From Shouchella rhizosphaerae (GTDB lineage Bacteria; Bacillota; Bacilli; Bacillales; Bacillaceae_D): 64,000 nucleotides of DNA. Under the pieces are notes generated by a model, which did not search any database, was not told the origin of the DNA, and saw only the letters and a program-made list of their open reading frames with translations. The stretch lies in assembly GCF_900142675.1 (NCBI RefSeq), contig NZ_FRBS01000002.1:62001-126000 (forward strand), given 5' to 3'. Below are positions 33,727 through 42,422 of the stretch, piece by piece (positions within the stretch are counted from its first letter, which is position 1; the number at the start of each line of letters is the position of its first letter). The position numbers and the translations under genes were made by a program.

Positions 33727-33749
33727 TTGTGAGGAGGAAAAACGAAGCC

Positions 33750-34739
33750 ATGAAAAAGCGACTGTTATTGTTTTTATTCGTATGTTCTTTCATTACGCTC
33801 GCTTCCTGTAACAACAAAGATTATCAGTATTTTTCAATTGCAACCGCTTCCACGGGTGGGACGTATTATCCAATTGGTGTGGGCATGGGGAATCTTTGGA
33901 CGGAAGAACTAATGGACCAAGGGATCCGGGCAACGGGGCAGTCTTCTGCTGGATCAGTCGAAAATATTGACTTGTTACAGAAGGGAGAAGCACAACTTGC
34001 GATTTTACAAGGATTAATTGGCGATCAAGCATTCAACGGAACAGGAATCTATGAAGGCCGGGCCTATGAAGACTTGCGTTCGATCACATTTCTTTGGCCG
34101 AATGTAGAACACTTTGTTTTGCAAAACAGCCAAATCGAAACGGGAACGATTGCCGATATTGAAGGGAAAAGCTTCTCTGTAGGGCCACAGGCAAGTGGAA
34201 CAGAACAGTCAACGTTGGCGATTATGCGTGGTATTGACCTGACAACGGCTGACATTCAGCCAGAATACCTTGGCTACGATGATACCATTTCGGCGATGCG
34301 TGATGGACGATTACATGGAGGTTCTTTACCGGCCGGTGTGCCTGTTACGGCGATTACAGATATGTATGCCAGTGGCGTGCGTGCCGATGTCCTTGATGTT
34401 TCCGATGAACAACTTGAATCGATTAATCAGTCTGCCAATGTGTTTTTTCGCTATATCATTCCTGCTGGCACCTATCCGAGAAAAGAGGAAGATATTCATA
34501 CCATTGCACAGTCGAACTTTCTTGCCACGGATAAAGAGCAAGATGAAGAGATGGTTTACTTGTTAACGAAAACATTGTACGAAAACCTTGATTTTATGTA
34601 TGAGGTTCATAGTTCAGCTCGGGAAATGTCATTAGATACCGCGTTAAATGGCGTGTCTGTCCCCCTTCATCCAGGTGCTTATAAGTATTATCAAGAACAA
34701 GGCGTCGACATCCCCGACGAATTACAGCCACCTGAATGA
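33750..34739 (+). CDS. TAXI-family TRAP transporter substrate-binding lipoprotein
   Basis: About 329 residues. Lipoprotein signal with lipobox LASC near residue 20, then the TAXI signature SIATASTGGTYYPIGVGMGNLW and a typical SSAGSVENIDLLQKGEAQLAILQG segment, GKSFSVGPQASGTEQSTLAIM, then the second-domain FFRYIIPAGTYP. TAXI proteins bind dicarboxylates or hydroxyacids (for example glutamate, 2-oxoglutarate). GAGGAGG precedes ATG 33750 by 12 bases; the longer frame from 33687 runs through the operator and cre box. First gene of an operon with a fused permease, regulators and hydroxyacid dehydrogenases. Confidence 0.9.
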   Translation: MKKRLLLFLFVCSFITLASCNNKDYQYFSIATASTGGTYYPIGVGMGNLWTEELMDQGIRATGQSSAGSVENIDLLQKGEAQLAILQGLIGDQAFNGTGIYEGRAYEDLRSITFLWPNVEHFVLQNSQIETGTIADIEGKSFSVGPQASGTEQSTLAIMRGIDLTTADIQPEYLGYDDTISAMRDGRLHGGSLPAGVPVTAITDMYASGVRADVLDVSDEQLESINQSANVFFRYIIPAGTYPRKEEDIHTIAQSNFLATDKEQDEEMVYLLTKTLYENLDFMYEVHSSAREMSLDTALNGVSVPLHPGAYKYYQEQGVDIPDELQPPE

Positions 34740-34789
34740 TTGGTATCTAACCGAGCAAGATCATTTTCTTACATAAAGGAGGAGGTCAT

Positions 34790-36769
34790 ATGAGTGTGAA
34801 GCAGCCAAACGTGGATATAGACCAAAACAATGAAGAAGTCCAAGAGTCTGTTAGTATAGGCCGGGCCTTAAAAGGCAAACAGCAGAAAATCGTTGCCTTT
34901 ACAGGCATTCTTTTATCGGGGTTTGCTGTTTATGTCAATAGTTTCATCAATATGCAGGAAATTTACCGCAACGTTCTCTTTCTTGCATTGCTTTTTGTTT
35001 TAGCGTTTTTGCTTTATCCAGCAACAAAAAAGGGAGCAAACAACCGGTTTACAACAGTGGATATCATTTTAACCATTGCTAGTATCGCTGGGTCTGTTTA
35101 TATTTTGTTATTTTATACGACGATTCACGTGGACCGGATGTCGCAGGCGGTTACAATGGACTATATCTTTGCTGGGATCACCGTTGTTTTGCTGTTGGAG
35201 GCGGCAAGACGGACGCTCGGTCTCTTCATTCCGCTTTTAACGAGTTTAGCGATCATTTATGCGGTATTTGGTCCATACTTTCCAGGGATTTTTGGACACG
35301 CGGGGTTTTCCTTTGAGCGGCTCTTGTATCGGGTTTACATGACGACAGAAGGCATTTACGGGCTCACTCTTTCCATCGCATCTACGTATATTGTCATCTT
35401 CATTTTATTTGGAGCGTTTTTAAGTGTAAGTGGAGCGTCAAAGCTTTTTAACGATTTAGCGATTGCGATAGCAGGGCAACGGCGGGGAGGCCCTGCACAA
35501 GTTGCTGTTCTCTCTAGTGCTCTAACAGGCTCATTGAATGGAAGCGCAGTTGCCAATGTTGCGACAACAGGGGCATTTACAATTCCATTAATGAAACAAA
35601 TTGGCTTAAAGCCAAGATATGCGGCAGCGGTTGAAGCGACCGCTTCCACAGGCGGGATGATGATGCCGCCGATTATGGGGGCTGCTGCCTTTATTATGGC
35701 CGGGTTTTTAGGTGTTTCCTATTCCGTTATTGTGTTAGCGGCAATTATTCCAACGTTTCTTTATTTCGTTGCCCTTGTGCTTGCAATTGACTTAGAAGCG
35801 AAAAAGCATGGCTTAAAAGGAATGAGCAAAGACTCGATTCCCCAAGTGTGGCAAGTAATGAAAGAGCGCGGTGTCTTGTTATTGCCGATTATCATTGTAA
35901 TATCGACATTGTTAATGGGCTATACACCACTATTCGCTGGTTTTGCTGGAATTATATCGGTCATTATTGCTAGTTGGCTTACAAAAGATAAAGAAACAAG
36001 AGTGACATTTGCAAAAATAGGGACTGCGTTTATTGACGGAGCGAAAAGTACGATTCAAGTAGGGATTGCGTGTGCGTCGATCGGAATTATTATTGCTGTT
36101 GTGACGATGTCTGGACTTGGTTCTGCGATTGCCTACAATGTTCTTTCGATTTCTAGTGGCATGCTTTGGGTAGCGCTTTTGCTCGTCATGATTACTTGCA
36201 TTGTCTTGAGTATGGGGCTTCCATCGACTGCTCTTTACATCGTTGTTGCCGTAACCGCAGCTCCAGCATTAGTTGAAGCAGGGGTAAACCCAATTGCCGC
36301 TCATTTCTTTGTCTTCTGGTTTGGGGCCTTGTCCAACATAACTCCGCCTGTGGCTTTGGCGTCCTATACTGCTGCCGGCATTGCCAGAGCAGATGCAATG
36401 AAAACATCGTGGACGTCTGTGAGGCTAGCATTGCCCGGCTTTATTATTCCGTTTATGATTGCCTACAATCCGACGATGGTAATGCAGCCTGAAAGCGGGT
36501 CCGTGCAAGTCGTAGCAGTTGCCATCACCATTATTACCTCTGTCTTAGGTGTGTTTGCATTGGCCGTTGCACTCACAAACTATTTCTCGACAGATTTAGT
36601 CGTGTTGGAGCGCCTGTTGTTTTTTGCAAGTTCCCTTCTCCTTGTGAGTTCAGGATTGCTAACGAATGCCCTTGGCGTTTTCATCATGGCCGTCACGTTA
36701 ACGTTACACATTCTTCGTGTCAAAAAGAAAAAAAGTGCAACAGAGAACCAGTTAGCCCAAGGTGGGTAA
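34790..36769 (+). CDS. Fused TRAP transporter permease (4TM/12TM)
   Basis: 659 residues, about sixteen membrane segments: a small N-terminal part and a DctM-like part in one chain, as usual with TAXI systems. Signatures: GAFLSVSGASKLFNDLAIAIAGQR, SALTGSLNGSAVANVATTGAF, AVEATASTGGMMMPPIMGAAAF and MGLPSTALYIVVAVTAAPAL, ITPPVALASYTAAGIA. AAAGGAGGAGG precedes the ATG. The predicted partner is the TAXI lipoprotein just upstream. Confidence 0.92.
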   Translation: MSVKQPNVDIDQNNEEVQESVSIGRALKGKQQKIVAFTGILLSGFAVYVNSFINMQEIYRNVLFLALLFVLAFLLYPATKKGANNRFTTVDIILTIASIAGSVYILLFYTTIHVDRMSQAVTMDYIFAGITVVLLLEAARRTLGLFIPLLTSLAIIYAVFGPYFPGIFGHAGFSFERLLYRVYMTTEGIYGLTLSIASTYIVIFILFGAFLSVSGASKLFNDLAIAIAGQRRGGPAQVAVLSSALTGSLNGSAVANVATTGAFTIPLMKQIGLKPRYAAAVEATASTGGMMMPPIMGAAAFIMAGFLGVSYSVIVLAAIIPTFLYFVALVLAIDLEAKKHGLKGMSKDSIPQVWQVMKERGVLLLPIIIVISTLLMGYTPLFAGFAGIISVIIASWLTKDKETRVTFAKIGTAFIDGAKSTIQVGIACASIGIIIAVVTMSGLGSAIAYNVLSISSGMLWVALLLVMITCIVLSMGLPSTALYIVVAVTAAPALVEAGVNPIAAHFFVFWFGALSNITPPVALASYTAAGIARADAMKTSWTSVRLALPGFIIPFMIAYNPTMVMQPESGSVQVVAVAITIITSVLGVFALAVALTNYFSTDLVVLERLLFFASSLLLVSSGLLTNALGVFIMAVTLTLHILRVKKKKSATENQLAQGG

Positions 36770-36949
36770 ACAATGGAAAAGGTGAACAGCAAGAGAAAAG
36801 ATCGTTCGAGTCATAGCAAAACGTATCTCTCTCCGTTAAAATGAGCGTATACATCAGATGTGACAAGGTCTCTCAACTCTATGAGGGCCTTCAGAAAAGG
36901 GTGAACGAAGCTTGCAAGCTCCTTCCCCTTTTTCAGCAAAAAGGAGAGT

Positions 36950-37669
36950 GTGTTGACGGTGCGTTTACCGATTGAGCGTAAAAAGGTGTCAAGCCAAGTA
37001 CTAGAACAGCTAAAAGAAATGATTAAAAACGGTGAATTTCCGGCTCATAGTAAGCTCCCGTCTGAAATGGAGCTTGCAGAACTCTTTGGTGTCAGTCGTT
37101 CCCCCATCCGTGAGGCGTTAAGTGTTTTAGAAGCAAGCGGCTTAATCGAGTCAAAACAAGGTGGCGGCAGTTGGGTCAAAGAAGTTCAATTAACGAATTT
37201 GTTAGAGCAAGTGACATTGGATATAGTCGATATCGGCCAAGTCTATGATTTGCTCGAACTCCGAAGCATTATTGAAACAGAGGCAGCAGCGTTAGCGGCT
37301 GTTCGCTATCAAAAGCAAGATATTTTGGAATTAGAGCTTGCGCTTGCTCAATTTGCAAAAACAGTGGAGGATCGAGAGGTTGTCGGAGATGAAGCCGATT
37401 ACATGTTCCATCGTGTCATTATAAAAGCTTCTTACAATCCGTTTTTAGAGCAAACGATGGCAAATGTGTCAGAGCTGCTGCAGAAGGCATTGGCCTTTTC
37501 ACTAAAAAAGAACCGCTTGCAACAAAAACGTGAAGAAGTGTACCGAGAACATTTAACGATTTTTAACGCCATTTATGAGCGCGATTCAGAGGCGGCAAGA
37601 AAAGCAATGAATACACACTTGCAAAACGTTCGCCGCAAACTAGGCGATAACCGGGTATTGCCTAATTGA
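36950..37669 (+). CDS. GntR-family regulator, FCD subfamily (1 of 2)
   Basis: 239 residues. Winged helix (SQVLEQLKEMIKNGEFPAHSK, LPSEMELAELFGVSRSPIREALSVLE, GGGSWV) and FCD domain with D/H metal positions (ELRSIIETEAAALAA, ADYMFHRVIIKASYNPFLEQTM). Closest in style to LldR/FadR-type repressors of hydroxyacid pathways. Start is TTG with AAGGAG 6 bases upstream; GTG two codons on is an alternative. Placed between the TRAP genes and a terminator. Confidence 0.88.
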   Translation: MLTVRLPIERKKVSSQVLEQLKEMIKNGEFPAHSKLPSEMELAELFGVSRSPIREALSVLEASGLIESKQGGGSWVKEVQLTNLLEQVTLDIVDIGQVYDLLELRSIIETEAAALAAVRYQKQDILELELALAQFAKTVEDREVVGDEADYMFHRVIIKASYNPFLEQTMANVSELLQKALAFSLKKNRLQQKREEVYREHLTIFNAIYERDSEAARKAMNTHLQNVRRKLGDNRVLPN

Positions 37670-37682
37670 GGGGGTAACTGCA

Positions 37683-37707
37683 AAGAAGAGCAGCCCTCTT
37701 CTTTTTT
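37683..37707 (+). terminator. Terminator between the two GntR genes
   Basis: AAGAAGAG (37683-37690) pairs perfectly with CTCTTCTT (37696-37703), loop of 5, then TTTT. Confidence 0.75.
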
Positions 37708-37713
37708 ACAGTA

Positions 37714-37726
37714 GTGGACTGTCCAC
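37714..37726. promoter_or_regulatory. Palindrome upstream of the second GntR gene
   Basis: GTGGAC-T-GTCCAC, a perfect 13-base odd palindrome, 30 bases before the second GntR start and immediately after the terminator. The TGG-ACT-CCA core resembles FCD-subfamily GntR operators; autoregulation is inferred. Confidence 0.55.
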
Positions 37727-37755
37727 AGCCCAGTTGGACGATTAGGAGGAGAGGC

Positions 37756-38481
37756 ATGAAAATTACGCCGATTCGTAAACGTAAACGTGTCTATCAGGAA
37801 ATTATTGAGCAAATCAAAACCGCTGTCGCTACAGGCGAGGTACAACCTGGCGATAAGCTTCCATCTGAACGGGCACTATCAGAGATGTTATCCGTTTCCA
37901 GAACATCGGTGAAGGAAGCGTTAACGGTATTAAAAGCGTCAGGCGTGATTCACATTAAACCGGGAGTGGGCGCCTTCCTTGTTCAGGAGAGTCCACAGCG
38001 ATTGCAGGTTAAGTTGGCGGATTTATTACAGGAGAAAGAAACAGCGCTTGTCGAATTGATTGAGCTTCGTCAAGCGATTGAAGGGGATGCCGCCTATTAT
38101 GCAGCAAAGCGAATCACAAGCAGGCAAAAGGAAAATTTACAAACCGTATTTGAGAGGCTTGTGGCCATCGAAGAGCAAGGAACCGTCGCCGTGGAGGAAG
38201 ATTACCAATTTCATTTAGCAATTATTGAAGCGGCAAACAACCCATTAATGCGTGATGTCATGAATTTAATTTCCGATAACATGCTGGGTGTCTTAGCTAA
38301 AAATCAAGAGGCGTCAGAAAGAAATGAACGCTTCCAAGGCGAAATTGCCGAGGAGCACCGCAACATTTACGAAGCGATCATAAACGGAAAACCACAGGAG
38401 GCAAGAAAAGCGATGTGGCAGCATTTTCAAGGGGTGAAGCAGCGTCACGTAAAAGAGAGGGGGAGCATGGTTGACGATTGA
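37756..38481 (+). CDS. GntR-family regulator, FCD subfamily (2 of 2)
   Basis: About 241 residues, paralogous in layout to the previous regulator. Helix-turn-helix LPSERALSEMLSVSRTSVKEAL with wing IKPGVGAF, then FCD domain (ELRQAIEGDAAYYAAKRI, EEDYQFHLAIIEAANNPLMRDVMN, AEEHRNIYEAIINGK). AGGAGGAGAGG precedes ATG 37756. It overlaps the glcD start (TTG 38471 is inside its last codons), so it is co-transcribed with the dehydrogenase genes. It likely controls this second transcription unit. Confidence 0.88.
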   Translation: MKITPIRKRKRVYQEIIEQIKTAVATGEVQPGDKLPSERALSEMLSVSRTSVKEALTVLKASGVIHIKPGVGAFLVQESPQRLQVKLADLLQEKETALVELIELRQAIEGDAAYYAAKRITSRQKENLQTVFERLVAIEEQGTVAVEEDYQFHLAIIEAANNPLMRDVMNLISDNMLGVLAKNQEASERNERFQGEIAEEHRNIYEAIINGKPQEARKAMWQHFQGVKQRHVKERGSMVDD

Positions 38482-39883
38482 GCGTTTTTTAAAAGACATC
38501 AAACAAATAATAAAAGCAGAGAACCGGATTTTAACGGAAATCGCCGATCGCAGTAGTTATGGCTATGATGCGTCGTTCGGCTACCACTTACCTGATCTTG
38601 TGATCCAGCCAACTGCCGCTGAAGAAGTAGCTGCAGTCATGAAGTTAGCCAATCAGTACTTCATACCCGTCTATCCAAGGGGGCAAGGGACAAGTTTAAG
38701 CGGCGGCCCACTTCCAGTTAAAGGAGGGGTTGTGCTCGATTTATCCCAGTGGAACGACAAGCTGGAGATTGACAAAGAAGACATGGTGGCCATTGTTTCT
38801 CCTGGAGTGATCACAGCAAAAATCGATGCGGCCGCAAGGGAGATTGGTTTTATGTACCCGCCTGACCCAAGTAGTTCTCATGTATCAACCATTGGCGGAA
38901 ATCTTGCTGAAAATGCAGGAGGGCCTAGAGGATTGAAGTATGGCGTCACGAAAGATTATGTTCTCGGCTTAGAAGTAGTAACACCAGAAGGAGAAATCAT
39001 TCGTACAGGGGGAAGAACGGTTAAAAACGTGACCGGTTATGACTTAACAAAGCTCCTTGTCGGTTCAGAAGGGACGCTTGGGATCATCACCGAAGCAACA
39101 CTCCGCCTCGTTCCTAAACCACCAGCCAGCCAAACTGCCATGGCGCTTTTTGAAGACATGGTCGATTCAGGACGGGCGATTTCTAAAGTGTTAACGGCAG
39201 GCATTGTTCCCGCCAAAATGGAGCTGATGGACCAACTGTCCATCCAGGCAGTCGAGGCATACGAACCACGTGGTTTGCCAACCGATGTGGGGGCATTGTT
39301 GTTAATCGAGCTAGATGGGCACCCTGTATCGATCGCTGAAGAGATGACAAAAGTCAAGGAACTGTGCAAAAGCGTAGGAGCGAGAACGGTTCAAGTGGCA
39401 GAGAATGAAAAAGAAGCGGCGGAATTTTGGCAGGCGCGGAAGCTCGTTTCTCCAGCGATTGTTCGAGTGAAGCCAACGAAAATTTCCGAGGATGCCACCG
39501 TCCCCCGGAGTAAAATACCAGAAATGTTTCAGCGGTTGAAGGAAATTCGCGAAACGTATCAAATCGACCTTGTCGTGTTTGGCCATGCGGGCGATGGGAA
39601 TTTACACCCGAATATCATTGCTGATGCTCGTGATCACGAGGAAATGGAACGAGTCGAAAAAGTAGTGGCTGACATTTTCACAGCAGCGGTTGAACTTGGG
39701 GGAACCCTTTCAGGCGAGCATGGGATTGGGACGATGAAAGCCCCATTCATGGAAATGGAACTAGGAAAAGCTGGACTAGACATGATGAAGCGGATCAAAA
39801 CAAGCTGGGATCCGAACAACATCTTAAATCCAGGAAAGATATTCCCAGAGCCTGGACAAAGGCTGGTGTTGCGCCATGACTAA
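38471..39883 (+). CDS. glcD: FAD-linked hydroxyacid dehydrogenase, GlcD type
   Basis: 470 residues. FAD-binding type 4 domain with YPRGQGTSLSGGPLP, the SSSHVSTIGGNLAENAGGPR loop and GRTVKNVTGYDLTKLLVGSEG. The FAD-oxidase C-terminal domain has VFGHAGDGNLHPN and LSGEHGIGTMKAPFM. Family members oxidise glycolate, D-lactate or D-2-hydroxyglutarate. Together with the Fe-S gene next to it this forms a GlcDF-type complex. Start is TTG 38471, with GGGGGAG 5-8 bases upstream; the ATG just before is in the frame of the GntR gene. Confidence 0.9.
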   Translation: MTIERFLKDIKQIIKAENRILTEIADRSSYGYDASFGYHLPDLVIQPTAAEEVAAVMKLANQYFIPVYPRGQGTSLSGGPLPVKGGVVLDLSQWNDKLEIDKEDMVAIVSPGVITAKIDAAAREIGFMYPPDPSSSHVSTIGGNLAENAGGPRGLKYGVTKDYVLGLEVVTPEGEIIRTGGRTVKNVTGYDLTKLLVGSEGTLGIITEATLRLVPKPPASQTAMALFEDMVDSGRAISKVLTAGIVPAKMELMDQLSIQAVEAYEPRGLPTDVGALLLIELDGHPVSIAEEMTKVKELCKSVGARTVQVAENEKEAAEFWQARKLVSPAIVRVKPTKISEDATVPRSKIPEMFQRLKEIRETYQIDLVVFGHAGDGNLHPNIIADARDHEEMERVEKVVADIFTAAVELGGTLSGEHGIGTMKAPFMEMELGKAGLDMMKRIKTSWDPNNILNPGKIFPEPGQRLVLRHD

Positions 39884-41183
39884 ACCGGAACGGCTGTTAG
39901 CCTATCAAGAGACATTTGACTGTGTGCAGTGCGGTTACTGCCTTCCATCCTGCCCAACGTACTTAAGCATGGAAAAGGAAACCCATTCCCCAAGGGGAAG
40001 GATTCATTTAGTGCAAATGGCGGCAGAGGGAAAGCTGCCGTTATCCGAGATTGAAGAGCAAATCGATCTTTGCCTCGGTTGCCGTGCCTGTGAAACAGTC
40101 TGTCCAACCAATGTACAGTATGGAAAAATACTTGATTCAGCAAAGGTTGCTTTAAAGGAAGAGCGGAAAACAACAGCCCCTTGGCATCAGAAAATGATGA
40201 AAAAAGCGATGTTTGAAACGGTGTTGCCAAATGACAGGGTCTTACATGCGATTGGAACGGGCCTTTCCCTCTACCAAAAAAGCGGAGTGGCCCGTATCGC
40301 TCGAAAAGCCAAGCTAACACGGATGTTGCCGAAGTCTCTTGCTGCATTCGAGGCAGTGACACCAGCGGTTGCTTCTCGAAGGGAAAGGAAAAACCGTCTG
40401 GTCGATGCCAAATCGGAAGGCAACACAGCGCTTCGTGTTGGTTTTTTTAAAGGCTGTTTGATGGATACGATGTTCTCCCACATTAATGATTTAACGATTC
40501 AGCTTCTCCAACGTGCTGGCTGTGAAGTCGTGGTAATTGAAGGGCAAACCTGTTGTGGCGCTTTGCAAAACCATAGCGGTGAAAGAGACGTGGCAAAGCG
40601 TTTGGCTAAGCAAAACATTGAGGCGTTTGAACAATACGACTGCGATTACATGGTGAACAGTATTGGCGGCTGCGGGGCCATGCTTGTAGAATACGATGAC
40701 CTTTTAGCAGATGAGCCTGAATGGAGAGAACGGGCGTCTCGCTTTGCAGAAAAAAACGTCGACAGCAGTGTGATTTTTTCCCAGCTTTCGCTTCCATTTG
40801 TAAACAAATTGAACGGTATAGCAACATACCAACCGTCCTGCCATATGGCAAATGTTCAAAAGCGCATAGAAGAACCGGTAAAGCTGCTTCAATCGATTCC
40901 AGGGATGACGTATGTACCGATGAAGGAGAGCGAGCTTTGCTGCGGGTCGGCAGGGATCTATAATCTTGTTCATTATGAGCAATCGATGAAGATTCTTGAT
41001 CGGAAAATGGAAAACGTAAAAGCCGTTCAGCCTGAAATCATCGTAACGACAAACCCTGGCTGTCATTTGCAAATGAAGCTCGGTGTAGAGCGGGAAGGAC
41101 GTTCGGAACATATAAAGGTGGTTCATTTAATTGAACTGTTAGCAGAAGCGTGTGATGTAGGGGGAGGCAAAAGAAATGTATGA
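39876..41183 (+). CDS. glcF: Fe-S subunit of hydroxyacid dehydrogenase, GlcF type
   Basis: 435 residues. Two 4Fe-4S motifs (CVQCGYCLPSCPTY and CLGCRACETVCPTN) and two CCG domains (CCGALQNHSG and CCGSAGIYNL). It transfers electrons from GlcD to the membrane quinone pool. ATGACTAA overlap with the end of glcD. Confidence 0.93.
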   Translation: MTKPERLLAYQETFDCVQCGYCLPSCPTYLSMEKETHSPRGRIHLVQMAAEGKLPLSEIEEQIDLCLGCRACETVCPTNVQYGKILDSAKVALKEERKTTAPWHQKMMKKAMFETVLPNDRVLHAIGTGLSLYQKSGVARIARKAKLTRMLPKSLAAFEAVTPAVASRRERKNRLVDAKSEGNTALRVGFFKGCLMDTMFSHINDLTIQLLQRAGCEVVVIEGQTCCGALQNHSGERDVAKRLAKQNIEAFEQYDCDYMVNSIGGCGAMLVEYDDLLADEPEWRERASRFAEKNVDSSVIFSQLSLPFVNKLNGIATYQPSCHMANVQKRIEEPVKLLQSIPGMTYVPMKESELCCGSAGIYNLVHYEQSMKILDRKMENVKAVQPEIIVTTNPGCHLQMKLGVEREGRSEHIKVVHLIELLAEACDVGGGKRNV

Positions 41184-42366
41184 TTTTACCATCATTGGCG
41201 GTGGGATTGTCGGGTTAGCTGTCGGGCACGCCCTATTTGGCCGTTATCCAAAGGCAAGTGTATTAATCATTGAAAAAGAGCAGGAAGTCGCCGCTCATCA
41301 AACAGGGCATAATAGTGGTGTCATCCATTCAGGGATTTATTATAAGCCTGGCAGCTTTAAAGCGAAGTTTGCAAAAGCAGGTAACCAATCAATGACGGCC
41401 TTTTGCCAAAAACATGGCCTTAAAGTAGACATTTGCGGAAAGGTCATTGTCGCTACAAATAAGAAAGAACTGCCACTGCTTGATCACCTCTACCAACGAG
41501 GGATTGACAATGGCCTCGATCTTCGAATGTTATCGAAGGAGGAATTACATGAGGCCGAACCGTATGTGAACGGCCTTGCCGCCATATCTGTACCCACAGC
41601 CGGAATCGTCAGTTACAAGGAGGTTGCCGAAAAACTCGCTAGTTTAATCGCTGAAAAAGGTGGAGAAATTCAACTAGGTACGACGGTTGAGACTATTTCC
41701 GAGAGCAATGAAGGAGCTACGATTGAAACAGATAAAGGGACGTTTCAGACGAGCTACCTCATTAATTGCGCAGGCTTGCATAGTGACCGAATCGCCAAAC
41801 TTGCAGGCTACCATGTGGACATGAAGATCGTTCCCTTCCGGGGAGAGTACTATAAGCTTAGGCCAGAAAAACGGCATCTTGTGAAAAATTTAATCTATCC
41901 CGTCCCTAATCCCGATTTTCCATTCCTTGGTGTCCATTTCACCCGGATGATTGACGGAGAAGTAGATGCAGGGCCAAATGCGGTTTTAAGCTTTAAGCGG
42001 GAAGGCTATAGGAAAACCGATATCGATTGGCAAGATGTAGCGGAGGTCATTCGCTACAAAGGCTTTTGGCAGTTAGCGACTAAATACTGGAAGGAAGGGA
42101 CGGAAGAAATGATTCGTTCGTTCAGCAAAAAGAAATTTGTGGAAAACCTTCAGCATTTGATTCCTGATGTCACCGAGGCCGATCTTGTTCCAGGACCGAG
42201 CGGTGTTCGGGCTCAAGCATTAACGACAGACGGAAAGCTCGTTGATGACTTTCAATTAATCCGTGGTCGAAAAAGCCTGCATGTTTGCAACGCTCCGTCC
42301 CCTGCAGCTACTGCTTCGCTTGAAATTGGCAAAGCGATCGTGGAGAAAGTTTTCCAATATAAATGA
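41176..42366 (+). CDS. lhgO: L-2-hydroxyglutarate oxidase, LhgO type
   Basis: 396 residues, DAO-type FAD protein: dinucleotide motif IIGGGIVGLAVGHAL, AAHQTGHNSGVIHSGIYYKPGS and ADLVPGPSGVRAQAL near the C-terminus, all characteristic of LhgO. It oxidises L-2-hydroxyglutarate to 2-oxoglutarate. Overlaps the end of glcF by 8 bp. With GlcDF it could handle both stereoisomers of 2-hydroxyglutarate; GlcD being a D-2-hydroxyglutarate enzyme is an inference from this neighbour. Confidence 0.9.
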   Translation: MYDFTIIGGGIVGLAVGHALFGRYPKASVLIIEKEQEVAAHQTGHNSGVIHSGIYYKPGSFKAKFAKAGNQSMTAFCQKHGLKVDICGKVIVATNKKELPLLDHLYQRGIDNGLDLRMLSKEELHEAEPYVNGLAAISVPTAGIVSYKEVAEKLASLIAEKGGEIQLGTTVETISESNEGATIETDKGTFQTSYLINCAGLHSDRIAKLAGYHVDMKIVPFRGEYYKLRPEKRHLVKNLIYPVPNPDFPFLGVHFTRMIDGEVDAGPNAVLSFKREGYRKTDIDWQDVAEVIRYKGFWQLATKYWKEGTEEMIRSFSKKKFVENLQHLIPDVTEADLVPGPSGVRAQALTTDGKLVDDFQLIRGRKSLHVCNAPSPAATASLEIGKAIVEKVFQYK

Positions 42367-42392
42367 TTCTATTCAAGTCTCTCGTGAAACGC

Positions 42393-42419
42393 AGGAGCCG
42401 ATGCTATTTATTGGCTCCT
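42393..42419. terminator. Hairpin between lhgO and pucR
   Basis: AGGAGCC and GGCTCCT arms (42393-42399, 42413-42419) between convergent genes, without a T run. Bidirectional termination is likely but not certain. Confidence 0.5.
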
Positions 42420-42422
42420 ACG

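Noticed and set aside
36773-36844. 23-codon frame MEKVNSKRKDRSSHS... after the TRAP permease
   Set aside because: A GGTGG lies nearby, but the peptide is highly charged with no recognised features and no conserved context; probably chance.
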